The notes under the pieces are model-generated. The model was given only the letters and a program-made list of their open reading frames with translations, was not told the origin of the DNA and did no database searches. Shown here one piece after another: positions 1 to 7,391 of a DNA stretch of 64,000 nucleotides; within the stretch, counting starts at the first letter, position 1, and each line of letters begins with the position of its first letter. This stretch comes from Pantoea sp. AS-PWVM4 (GTDB lineage Bacteria > Pseudomonadota > Gammaproteobacteria > Enterobacterales > Enterobacteriaceae). A program made the translations under genes and the position numbers. The stretch lies in assembly GCF_000468095.1 (NCBI RefSeq), contig NZ_ASZC01000017.1:1-64000 (forward strand). The letters run 5' to 3'.

Positions 1-54
1 ATCGCGCCGCTACAAGCGGGTGCGGTAAATCGTATATGCGCGATAAATCGCGCG
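1..54. repeat. Palindromic intergenic repeat pair, cut by the window edge
   Basis: The first 13 bases are the tail of one repeat arm (ATCGCGCCGCTAC). Bases 38-53 (GCGCGATAAATCGCGC) are the core of a second arm. The same core recurs in at least nine other intergenic gaps of this window, so this is a REP/REPIN-like element truncated by the window start. Confidence 0.7.
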
Positions 55-61
55 ATGTTTA

Positions 62-613
62 CTAGCCCAACAGCGCCAGCACATCCTCGGTTGAACCGGT
101 TTCGCCCAGGCGCGGGAAAATACGCTCCACGCTGTTCTGATGGGTATCCGCATTCAGGCAGGTCATGGCGTCTGTCGCCAGCGTGACGTTGTAACCGAGC
201 TCATATGCCTGACGCGCGGTAGACTCCACACCGATGCTGGTCGCGATACCGCACACCACCACCTGAGTGACACCGCGTTGTTGCAGCTGCTCATGCAGAC
301 CGGTGTTGTGGAAGGCACCCCAGGTTTTCTTGGTCACGCTAATGTCGCCCGGTTGTGGCGTCATTTCCGGCACCAGTACCGCCCAGTCAGCCGGCAGTTC
401 ACCGCTATGACGCGCCTGCTCGTTACGGCCCGGCGCACCACCCGCCACATTCACCAGCACCACCGGCAGATCGTGCGCACGGAAGGCATCAGTAAGACGC
501 TGACAACGCTCAATCACCACTTTCGGGTCATGCACCACAGGCAGCGCCACGATCCCATGTTGCAGGTCAATCACAATCAGGGCGGTTTTTGCATCTAAAG
601 TTGTTACAGCCAT
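62..613 (-). CDS. Isochorismatase-family cysteine hydrolase
   Basis: A 183-residue protein of the isochorismatase-like hydrolase superfamily, a usual length for the family. The three catalytic positions can be placed: Asp in VIDLQ near residue 16, Lys in TKKTWGAF near residue 95, and the nucleophilic Cys in VVCGIATSIGVES near residue 121. These enzymes hydrolyse amide or vinyl-ether bonds in small molecules; the substrate cannot be told from sequence. The gene lies 17 bases after a marR-type gene on the same strand, so the two probably form one operon controlled by that repressor. The stop codon sits beside a palindromic repeat that may end the transcript. An amidase or nicotinamidase-like activity is possible; a true siderophore isochorismatase is unlikely because no entB neighbours are present. 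Confidence 0.85.
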   Translation of the reverse strand: MAVTTLDAKTALIVIDLQHGIVALPVVHDPKVVIERCQRLTDAFRAHDLPVVLVNVAGGAPGRNEQARHSGELPADWAVLVPEMTPQPGDISVTKKTWGAFHNTGLHEQLQQRGVTQVVVCGIATSIGVESTARQAYELGYNVTLATDAMTCLNADTHQNSVERIFPRLGETGSTEDVLALLG

Positions 614-630
614 CTCGGGTCCTCTCAGGA

Positions 631-1053
631 TTATTGGTCGGCAAGTCGTTGCAGTAAGGGAATGGCCGCCAGCAGCGTCTGCTGTTCCTGCGGGTTGAGC
701 GTCGCCATGCTGCGTACCAGCCAGTCATCACGCTGGGCGCGATTGGCCGCCACCAGCGCGCGGCAGGCTTTCGTAGGATGGTAGCGCGTTTTGCGACCAT
801 CATGCGGGTCAGCTTCGCCCAGCACCATCCCGGCCGTGACCAGGCTGGCAACGGTTGCGCCCATCGACTGGGTTCGCACCCCTTCTGCCGCCGCCAGTTC
901 GGTTATCGTCATGGCACCATCGCGCACCAGATAACCGAGTACCGCAACTTGCGACCAGGTGAGGTCACCCGGCGGGGCCGATTCGCGCAAACGGCGTCCC
1001 AGTTTGCCGTTGACGCTACGCAGCAACGCGGCGGCGCTGTTCAGATCGCTCAT
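631..1053 (-). CDS. MarR-family transcriptional regulator
   Basis: A 140-residue winged-helix protein. Helix-turn-helix features are visible in the centre (LTWSQVAVLGYL, then MTITELAAAEGVRTQSMGAT) and the beta-wing carries the DPHDGRKTRY signature typical of MarR proteins (D-x-R-G/K). Family members are dimeric repressors released from DNA by small phenolic or oxidising ligands. It is the first gene of a probable two-gene operon with the downstream hydrolase. A nearly perfect 15-base inverted repeat 38 bases upstream of its start is the obvious binding site, so autoregulation is likely. The ligand is unknown; the partner hydrolase suggests an aromatic or amide compound, but that is inference. 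Confidence 0.88.
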   Translation of the reverse strand: MSDLNSAAALLRSVNGKLGRRLRESAPPGDLTWSQVAVLGYLVRDGAMTITELAAAEGVRTQSMGATVASLVTAGMVLGEADPHDGRKTRYHPTKACRALVAANRAQRDDWLVRSMATLNPQEQQTLLAAIPLLQRLADQ

Positions 1054-1090
1054 GGCGACGTCTCCCTTACAATGAAAAGCGAGTATATAA

Positions 1091-1124
1091 ATACGAAGGC
1101 AAACTGTGTAGTTTACCTTCGTAT
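1091..1124. promoter_or_regulatory. Inverted-repeat operator of the marR operon
   Basis: Left arm ATACGAAGGCAAACT (1091-1105) and right arm AGTTTACCTTCGTAT (1110-1124) are complementary at 14 of 15 positions with a 4-base spacer. No T-run follows on either strand, so a terminator is unlikely. It lies just upstream of the marR-type gene, where a MarR dimer would be expected to bind. Confidence 0.7.
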
Positions 1125-1137
1125 CAATTTGTAAGCC

Positions 1138-1683
1138 TTACGCCCGATGCGGATAGTGGATCAGGCTATGAAAACGCAGCGGCGTGCTGAGAGGATTACG
1201 GTAGCTGTGCGGTTTATCACCGGCAAACTGGCTGGCTTGTCCGGGTTGCAGACGACGCCAGGTGCCCTCAACGCCCAGTAACAACTCGCCCTCCAGCACC
1301 ACCACCTGCTCAATCACCCCTGTTTCGTGCGGTGAAGAATCACTTTGCGCGCCGGGGGCCAGCGTCACTTCCAGCAGGTCAAATCGCAGCTGCGCGTCGT
1401 AGGGCAGCAGCGATTTTGCCAGCATTTGGGCATTGCTCTGGCTAAAGGTGGCAGCGGCGCCGGGTGGCTGCTCGCTCCCCTGAATAAAGAACGAAAACGG
1501 CACGTTGAAGCCAGTGGCAATTTTCCACAGGGTCGCCACGGTCGGGCTGGACTCGCCGCGTTCGATTTGGCCAAGCATCGCCTTGCTGACGCCGGTGCGT
1601 TCCGCCGCCAGCGTCAGACTCCAGCCATTGGCCTGACGCAACTGTTTCAGCGCCAGGCTCAGATGTTGATGCAAATTTTCCAT
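1138..1683 (-). CDS. ydcN: XRE-family regulator with C-terminal cupin domain (YdcN-like)
   Basis: An N-terminal Cro/C1-type helix-turn-helix (residues about 8-62, with TGVSKAMLGQIERGESSPTV) is followed by a cupin barrel (residues about 105-180, with SPHETGVIEQVVVLEGEL and a FHSLIHYPHR end). Length (181 residues) and sequence closely resemble E. coli YdcN, which also sits divergently beside the BenE-family gene ydcO. The chosen start gives MENLHQ as in E. coli; an in-frame start 15 bases upstream is possible. Cupin-HTH proteins usually sense a small molecule in the cupin pocket. Its likely target is the divergent transporter and itself, through the repeated TGTGCGCTATA motifs in the gap. Confidence 0.88.
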   Translation of the reverse strand: MENLHQHLSLALKQLRQANGWSLTLAAERTGVSKAMLGQIERGESSPTVATLWKIATGFNVPFSFFIQGSEQPPGAAATFSQSNAQMLAKSLLPYDAQLRFDLLEVTLAPGAQSDSSPHETGVIEQVVVLEGELLLGVEGTWRRLQPGQASQFAGDKPHSYRNPLSTPLRFHSLIHYPHRA

Positions 1684-1719
1684 AGGATCTCCAGACAAGC
1701 TCGCGCGCAGTGTATCACT

Positions 1720-1764
1720 TGTGCGCTATAGCGTCCCATGCCACAATGTGCGCTATAACGCACA
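1720..1764. promoter_or_regulatory. Candidate YdcN operator, repeated motif in divergent gap
   Basis: TGTGCGCTATA occurs twice in direct orientation (from 1720 and from 1747, 27 bases apart). The second copy is part of a palindrome, TGTGCG-CTATAA-CGCACA (1747-1764). The gap separates the divergent regulator and transporter genes, so these are good candidates for the regulator's binding sites. Confidence 0.5.
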
Positions 1765-1779
1765 ACCGGAACACCCGCT

Positions 1780-2958
1780 ATGATCACCACCGCCCCGCGC
1801 AGCACCTTTTCACTCCCCATACTGATTTCAGGGTTTATTGCCGTGCTGGTGGGTTACAGCAGTTCAGCTGCGATTATTTTTCAGGCGGCGCAGGCTGCCG
1901 GTGCCTCTCCGGCACAAATTGGCGGCTGGCTCTCAATGCTGGGTATTGGCATGGGCGTTGCCTCGCTCGGGTTATCGCTGTGGACCAGAATGCCTATTCT
2001 GGCCGCCTGGTCGACCCCCGGCGCAGCGCTGCTGGCGACCAGTCTGCACGGCCTGACCCTTAATGAAGTGATTGGCGTGTTTGTCTTTACCAACGCCTTG
2101 ATTGTGCTGAGTGGCGTCACTGGCCTGTTTGCGCGCCTGATGAACCACATTCCGCAGTCGCTGGCCGCCGCGATGCTGGCGGGGATCCTGCTGCGCTTCG
2201 GCCTGAATACCTTTACCGGTTTACAAAGTAATTTTGCGCTGTGCGGCAGCATGTGCCTGGTGTGGTTGCTGAGTCGTCGCTGGTTACCGCGTTATGCGAT
2301 TATCCTCGCGTTGGTCACCGGGGTGCTGGTGGCGCTTGGGCAACACAGCATTCATTTCCCGCCGCAGTCACTGAGCCTCAGCGTGCCGCAGTGGATTACC
2401 CCCCACTTCTCGCTGACCGCCCTGATTGGCGTCGGACTGCCCTATTTTCTGGTGACGATGGCGTCGCAAAATGCCCCCGGCATCGCCACCTTGCAGGCGC
2501 ACGGTTATCAGCCGCCGATTTCGGCACTGACCAGTTGGACCGGGCTGCTGGCACTGGTGCTGTCGCCCTTTGGTGGCTTTTCCGTTTGTATTGCCGCCAT
2601 CACCGCCGCCATCTGTATGGGTGAAGAGGTCGATCCCGATCCCAAACAACGCTGGATGGCCTCAGCGCTGGCCGGTTTCTTCTATCTGCTCACCGGGCTC
2701 ACCGGCGCGCTGATTGCGGTGCTGTTCAGCGCGCTGCCGCAGGTGTTGATTGCCACGCTGGCCGGTCTGGCGCTGCTGGCAACGCTGTCCGGCAGCCTGC
2801 ATCGCGCGCTGGCGGAACCGCAACTGCGTGATAGCGCGGTGGTGGCGTTTCTGATTACCGCCAGCGGCGTGTCGCTGCTGGGTATCGGCGCTGCCTTCTG
2901 GGGACTGGTCGGCGGGATGCTGACGCATCTGGTGCTGATGCCGCGCGCACGCGGTTAA
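1780..2958 (+). CDS. ydcO: BenE-family benzoate/H+ symporter-like membrane transporter (YdcO-like)
   Basis: A 392-residue very hydrophobic protein with about 11-12 predicted membrane spans, co-linear with E. coli YdcO and the BenE family. Conserved stretches include GYSSSAAIIFQAA near the N-terminus, AWSTPGAALLATS, LAAAMLAGILLRFG, and VTMASQNAPGIATL. BenE proteins are proton-coupled importers first described for benzoate, but the real substrate of YdcO is not established. It is divergent from the YdcN-like regulator, 96 bases away, as in E. coli, which argues for control by that regulator. Start ATG at 1780 follows a modest purine stretch (CCGGAAC). Confidence 0.88.
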   Translation: MITTAPRSTFSLPILISGFIAVLVGYSSSAAIIFQAAQAAGASPAQIGGWLSMLGIGMGVASLGLSLWTRMPILAAWSTPGAALLATSLHGLTLNEVIGVFVFTNALIVLSGVTGLFARLMNHIPQSLAAAMLAGILLRFGLNTFTGLQSNFALCGSMCLVWLLSRRWLPRYAIILALVTGVLVALGQHSIHFPPQSLSLSVPQWITPHFSLTALIGVGLPYFLVTMASQNAPGIATLQAHGYQPPISALTSWTGLLALVLSPFGGFSVCIAAITAAICMGEEVDPDPKQRWMASALAGFFYLLTGLTGALIAVLFSALPQVLIATLAGLALLATLSGSLHRALAEPQLRDSAVVAFLITASGVSLLGIGAAFWGLVGGMLTHLVLMPRARG

Positions 2959-2983
2959 ATTTTCTACAACTCATCCTCCAGCC

Positions 2984-3007
2984 GGGGAAAACCGCCCTGT
3001 TTTCCCC
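2984..3007 (+). terminator. Weak stem-loop after ydcO-like gene
   Basis: GGGGAAAA (2984-2991) pairs perfectly with TTTTCCCC (3000-3007) across an 8-base loop. The following bases (CTTATTTCC) are only weakly T-rich. It could end the transporter transcript before srfA. Confidence 0.35.
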
Positions 3008-3099
3008 CTTATTTCCGCCGTTTGATTTGCCCTTATTTGGCTTAAGATCACCAAAATCGATTTTTTCTGCCTCAGACATTCACCGATAAGGGCCAACGA

Positions 3100-4416
3100 G
3101 TGGCAAAAACTTTTCTGCGCAGCGGCAATCTTGACGCGGTTCTGGCACTGGGTGAGAACGGCCAGCCCGTCTGGGCTTCTGCTCTGCAAATTCGCGAAAC
3201 CTTGCGGCTACGCCGCCAATCCACGCTGGCGAACTGTCTCGCCATTCCACAACCCAATGAACGCGGTGATCGCCTCGACTGGTACGCCCCCTTTAGCGGC
3301 AAAGTCCGTTCATGGCTGGCGGCCAGCGATCACGAACGTCGTCAGGCGCTGGAACAACTCACCCTCAATCAACAGGATTTGCAGGCGCTGAGCCTGCGCG
3401 CGCGTGAGGCAGAAAACCCGGCGATGCGGTTGTTTGGTGCGCTGCTGAGTAAAACCCTGCAATTCCCCGATCAGCAATACGTCTATCTGGTGGATGGCAA
3501 ACCGGTGATTACCTTCTGGGGCTTTGTCGATCCGCAGGCCCGCTCGCGTGATGACGCACTGGCCTGTCTGCGTGACAGCCTTGACGAGCAACTGCCGTCG
3601 CTGTTGCCGGAACCGCCGCCGGTGGTGGAAACACCGATTGTGCTGGCCGAACCGGAAGTCGAACCGGAGGAGCCGATCATTGAGCCTGAGCCGGAAGAGA
3701 GCGAACCCGAACCGGTAATCGCCGCCGTCCAGCCCCCTGCCGCCAGCAAATCCCTGCGCCCGTGGTTGCTGCTGCTCCCGGTGGCGCTGGCTGCCGCCGC
3801 AGGAACCGCCTGGTGGTTGCACAGCACCCCGCAAGCCGCGGCTCCCGTGGTGGCCGCTGCGCCCGCTCCGGTTGTCAGCCAGCCGATCGCGCCACCGCCG
3901 GTGTTTGCGCAGGCGGAAAAACTGGCTACCACCCTGCCGCAGGCCAGCGCCACCGTGACCGCGCCGCCGCCCGCAGCGCCCGTCGCGCCTGCGGTGGTTG
4001 AGGTTGCTGCGCCGGTGCCTACCGCGCCAGCCAAAGCCGATGATCTGGTGATCACCGCCGAAGACGTGCGCGTCGGTTCGGTACGTTTCCTGGATGGTCG
4101 CTGGCGCGTCACCCTGCGTCAGACCAACCTGCCAACCGGTAAACCGCCGAGTCTGCGTTATCAGATTAAAAACGGCAAAGGCACAGCGCTGATTACCCAG
4201 GGCGATGGCATTCGCTGCAAGGCCGATGTCACCGCCGCCATGACCAGCGCCGGCACCATGGTGGTTCGCAGCCGCTACACCGCCAGCTGTAGCGATAAAT
4301 CACGCTACCGCATGCCGGAACTGGTGTGTAAACAAGGCGATGGTATCGCCAGCTGTGACGCGCAATATGGCGCGGATCAGGTTTTCCCGTTGACGATTAA
4401 GCGTGAGAGTAAGTAA
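3100..4416 (+). CDS. srfA: SrfA-like protein, membrane-anchored with acidic linker
   Basis: First gene of an srfABC operon. The 438-residue protein has an N-terminal soluble domain (about 1-165), an acidic Pro/Glu linker (about 170-208), one membrane span (about 220-240, PWLLLLPVALAAAAGTAWW), a long Ala/Pro-rich spacer (245-320), and a C-terminal domain (about 325-430) with four cysteines (IRCK, ASCS, LVCK, ASCD) that could form two disulfides if it faces the periplasm. This is a classic inner-membrane bitopic layout with the N-terminus in the cytoplasm. It starts with GTG at 3100, preceded by AAGGG. srfB begins 2 bases after its stop. In Salmonella srf genes were named as SsrB-regulated factors and annotated as putative virulence proteins; biochemical function is not established. 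Identification rests on the three-gene order and the sequence pattern. Confidence 0.8.
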   Translation: MAKTFLRSGNLDAVLALGENGQPVWASALQIRETLRLRRQSTLANCLAIPQPNERGDRLDWYAPFSGKVRSWLAASDHERRQALEQLTLNQQDLQALSLRAREAENPAMRLFGALLSKTLQFPDQQYVYLVDGKPVITFWGFVDPQARSRDDALACLRDSLDEQLPSLLPEPPPVVETPIVLAEPEVEPEEPIIEPEPEESEPEPVIAAVQPPAASKSLRPWLLLLPVALAAAAGTAWWLHSTPQAAAPVVAAAPAPVVSQPIAPPPVFAQAEKLATTLPQASATVTAPPPAAPVAPAVVEVAAPVPTAPAKADDLVITAEDVRVGSVRFLDGRWRVTLRQTNLPTGKPPSLRYQIKNGKGTALITQGDGIRCKADVTAAMTSAGTMVVRSRYTASCSDKSRYRMPELVCKQGDGIASCDAQYGADQVFPLTIKRESK

Positions 4417-4418
4417 CC

Positions 4419-7391
4419 ATGTTAGCGCCCCTCATCGATGACAAACAAAGAATCACGCTGATTGAAGATAGCGGTGTGCAATTTCTCGACTTCGGCCTGC
4501 GTCTGCCTTCATTACAGGCGCGCCGTCAGTTTGTACGCCAGACGGCAAACGGCCCGCTGCTGCGCCTTAACATTGACGGCAACAGCGGCAAGTTTCTGCT
4601 CTACCCCGAAGATGGCGGCGCACCGGAAGTGGTGCGCCCGGAATCGGATATCGCGCTGGCCGACTCCCTGACGTTGCTGGCGAATCAATGGTTACCGCTA
4701 CCGGTGTTGCGTTGCACCAGTGGTCGTCGCTTTATTGGTGGACCGGAAAACTGGGCGCGTCTGCGTCTGGCTCCCCTGTCCCAACCCGATGCGGCGGGCA
4801 ATACCCACCGTATCACCCTCGCCTTCGATACCCGCCTGGTGGCGGAGAACGACGGTGGCGAGCAGCTTGGCCTGAGCCAGGCCGATGCGCAAAACGGCGT
4901 CAGCTTTGCCCTCGCCTGGCATAATTATGAACTGGGTGAATTTCTTGACCTGACCTGGGTTGATGGCTGGCTGCGTGAAACCTTCAGTCAGCAGGTTACC
5001 GCACTGGAATCACGCCGCGAGCAAGAGTTGGTGCAGGCGCTGCGCGAGTTTGAGTATCAGGCGCATTACCTTAATGTGCTGGAGTTGCTGGGCGAACAGC
5101 TTGATCTGGCGGAGATCGCCATTCAGGCCGCGTCGCTGCAATCTCCGGCGGTGAATGTCGATATCATTCTCGATGTTGGCAACTCACACACCTGCGGCAT
5201 CCTGGTGGAAGATCACGCCGAGGAGAGCAACGGCCTGCGCCAGACTTACGAGCTGCAACTGCGTGACCTGTCTGAACCGCATCAGGTGTATAACGAATTG
5301 TTCGACAGCCGCCTGGAATTTGCCGAACCCCGCTTCGGCAAGGCCAATTTCTCGCTGGAGAGTGGTCGCGAAAATGCCTTTATGTGGCCGTCGCTGACGC
5401 GTGTGGGCCGCGAGGCCAGCCGTCTGGCGCTGTTGCGTGCTGGTACCGAAGGCAGCACCGGCCTTTCCAGCCCGCGTCGTTATCTGTGGGATGAAGCCCG
5501 TTATCAGCCCGGCTGGCGTTTCAATGCCAACGGCAGCGGTGATGAAACCCAGGCGACCGCCTTGCCCTTTACCCTGCTGCTGAATGATGAAGGCCAGCCG
5601 CTGCACGCGCTGGCTGAGGATGAACGCCTGCCGGTATTCTCCGCCAGCTACAGCCGCAGTTCGCTGATGACCTTTATGCTGTGCGAACTGCTGGCACAGG
5701 CGATGATGCAGATGAACAGCGTCGCTCAACGTCAGCGCATGCCGCAAAGCCAGGCCCCACGTCAACTGCGTCATGTGATCCTTACGCTGCCCTCGGCAAT
5801 GCCAAAACCGGAACGGGAAATTTTCCGTCGTCGTATGCAGGAAGCCATCGCGCTGGTGTGGAAAGCGGAAGGCTGGCATCCGGCCGAAGACGCGTTTACC
5901 GCCGCAACTCTGGCGAAGAGCCTGCGCCCGGTGCCGGATGTGCAGATGGAGTGGGACGAAGCCACCTGCGGCCAGATGGTGTGGTTGTTCAACGAAACGC
6001 AGGTCAACTTTGCTGGTCGCGCAGAAGATTTCTTCACCAGCATGGCGCGCCCGGATCGCCCGCGTGACGCTGATGAACTGCCGGGTAAGAGCCTGCGTAT
6101 CGCCTCCATCGATATTGGCGGCGGCACCACCGACCTCGCGATTACCCAATATCGCCTCGACGACGGCCAGGGTAATAACGTCAAAATCACCCCACGCCTG
6201 TTGTTCCGCGAAGGCTTCAAGGTGGCCGGGGACGACATTCTGCTGGATGTGATTCAGCTATGGGTCCTGCCTGCGTTGCAGCAAAGCTTGCAGAAAGCCG
6301 GTCTGACCTTGCCGGAACCGCTGATGAATAAACTGTTCGGCCATGACAGCCGCATGGACGGACAAGCCACTCTGCGCCAGCAGGTGACGTTGCAGCTGTT
6401 TATCCCGCTGGCGCAGGCGGTGCTGGAACGTTATGAAAACTGGGACCCGCTCGACAGCCACAGCGAGATCAACGCGCTGTTTGGCGAACTGGTACCACAA
6501 AAGCCCAGCAATGCCGTGCTGGCATTTATCAACGGTGAAATCCAGCGCACCCTCGGCGGCGACAGCCGTTTCGATCTGCTGGAGGTGCCGCTGGTAGTCA
6601 GCCTTGCGCAATTGCATGGCGAGTTCCTGCAACACCGTATGGCGATCATCCCGGCGTTGCGCGCCATGTGCGAAGTAGTGTCGCTCTATCAATGCGACGT
6701 GCTGCTGCTGACCGGTCGCCCGTCACGCTTCCCTGGCATTCAGGCGCTGGTGCGTCATCTGCAACCGTTACCGGGCAGCCGCATTCTTTCGCTGGAGGGG
6801 TATCACACCAGCGACTGGTATCCGTTCAACAAACAGGGACGCATTGATAACCCGAAATCCACCGCAGCCGTCGGTGCCATGCTGTGTCTGCTGGCGCTCG
6901 ATCTGCGTCTCAGCAGCTTCTGGTTCCGCGCCGGTGATTTTGAACCTTACTCCACCATTCGCTACCTCGGCGTGCTGGATGAAACGCAGGCGCTGAGCGA
7001 TGACAACCTGTGCTACAGCGAGATCGATCTCGACAGCCACAGCTTTGCGCTGGACCGCAAAAGCAGCTTCCGCATTCGCGGCAACGTCTGCCTTGGCTTC
7101 CGCCAACTGGAGAACGATCGCTGGCCCGCATCGCCCCTTTACAGCCTGAGCATTATCGATCCACAACTGGCGCGTAAAGTCGCCGGGGAAAGCGTGCTGC
7201 GCATCAAGCTGGCGGTGCAACCTGGCCCGGATAACGCCGGACCGGAACGTCTGGTGCTGAGCGATGCGCGTCTCGACGACGGCAGCCGCGTGCCTCTGGA
7301 ACAACTGAGCCTGAAACTGAATACGCTTTCCGCCACGGGCAATGCGAATGCGCAATACTGGATCGACAGCGGGAGCGTCTGCAAAAAATGA
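4419..7391 (+). CDS. srfB: SrfB-like protein with Hsp70/actin-type ATPase motifs
   Basis: A 990-residue protein, the size expected for SrfB. All three nucleotide-contact motifs of the actin/Hsp70 fold can be read: phosphate-1 ILDVGNSHTCGI (about residues 250-261), phosphate-2 IDIGGGTTDLAI (about 564-575), and an adenosine-type motif LLTGRPSRFPGI (about 762-773), comparable to LVGGSSRIP in DnaK. The first 240 residues and the last about 180 are extra domains. No signal peptide or membrane span is evident, so it is probably cytoplasmic and may dock on membrane-anchored SrfA. srfB starts 2 bases after srfA and overlaps srfC by 4 bases, indicating translational coupling. The ATPase inference is from motifs only; whether it polymerises or acts as a chaperone is unknown. 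Confidence 0.85.
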   Translation: MLAPLIDDKQRITLIEDSGVQFLDFGLRLPSLQARRQFVRQTANGPLLRLNIDGNSGKFLLYPEDGGAPEVVRPESDIALADSLTLLANQWLPLPVLRCTSGRRFIGGPENWARLRLAPLSQPDAAGNTHRITLAFDTRLVAENDGGEQLGLSQADAQNGVSFALAWHNYELGEFLDLTWVDGWLRETFSQQVTALESRREQELVQALREFEYQAHYLNVLELLGEQLDLAEIAIQAASLQSPAVNVDIILDVGNSHTCGILVEDHAEESNGLRQTYELQLRDLSEPHQVYNELFDSRLEFAEPRFGKANFSLESGRENAFMWPSLTRVGREASRLALLRAGTEGSTGLSSPRRYLWDEARYQPGWRFNANGSGDETQATALPFTLLLNDEGQPLHALAEDERLPVFSASYSRSSLMTFMLCELLAQAMMQMNSVAQRQRMPQSQAPRQLRHVILTLPSAMPKPEREIFRRRMQEAIALVWKAEGWHPAEDAFTAATLAKSLRPVPDVQMEWDEATCGQMVWLFNETQVNFAGRAEDFFTSMARPDRPRDADELPGKSLRIASIDIGGGTTDLAITQYRLDDGQGNNVKITPRLLFREGFKVAGDDILLDVIQLWVLPALQQSLQKAGLTLPEPLMNKLFGHDSRMDGQATLRQQVTLQLFIPLAQAVLERYENWDPLDSHSEINALFGELVPQKPSNAVLAFINGEIQRTLGGDSRFDLLEVPLVVSLAQLHGEFLQHRMAIIPALRAMCEVVSLYQCDVLLLTGRPSRFPGIQALVRHLQPLPGSRILSLEGYHTSDWYPFNKQGRIDNPKSTAAVGAMLCLLALDLRLSSFWFRAGDFEPYSTIRYLGVLDETQALSDDNLCYSEIDLDSHSFALDRKSSFRIRGNVCLGFRQLENDRWPASPLYSLSIIDPQLARKVAGESVLRIKLAVQPGPDNAGPERLVLSDARLDDGSRVPLEQLSLKLNTLSATGNANAQYWIDSGSVCKK

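Noticed and set aside
184..197. A third Ter-like sequence (GACGTTGTAACC)
   Set aside because: It lies inside the hydrolase gene and lacks the TATG and CTA parts of the core.
5184..6149. A 321-codon minus-strand frame inside srfB
   Set aside because: Antisense shadow of srfB; composition is His/Gln/Arg-rich with no recognisable domain.
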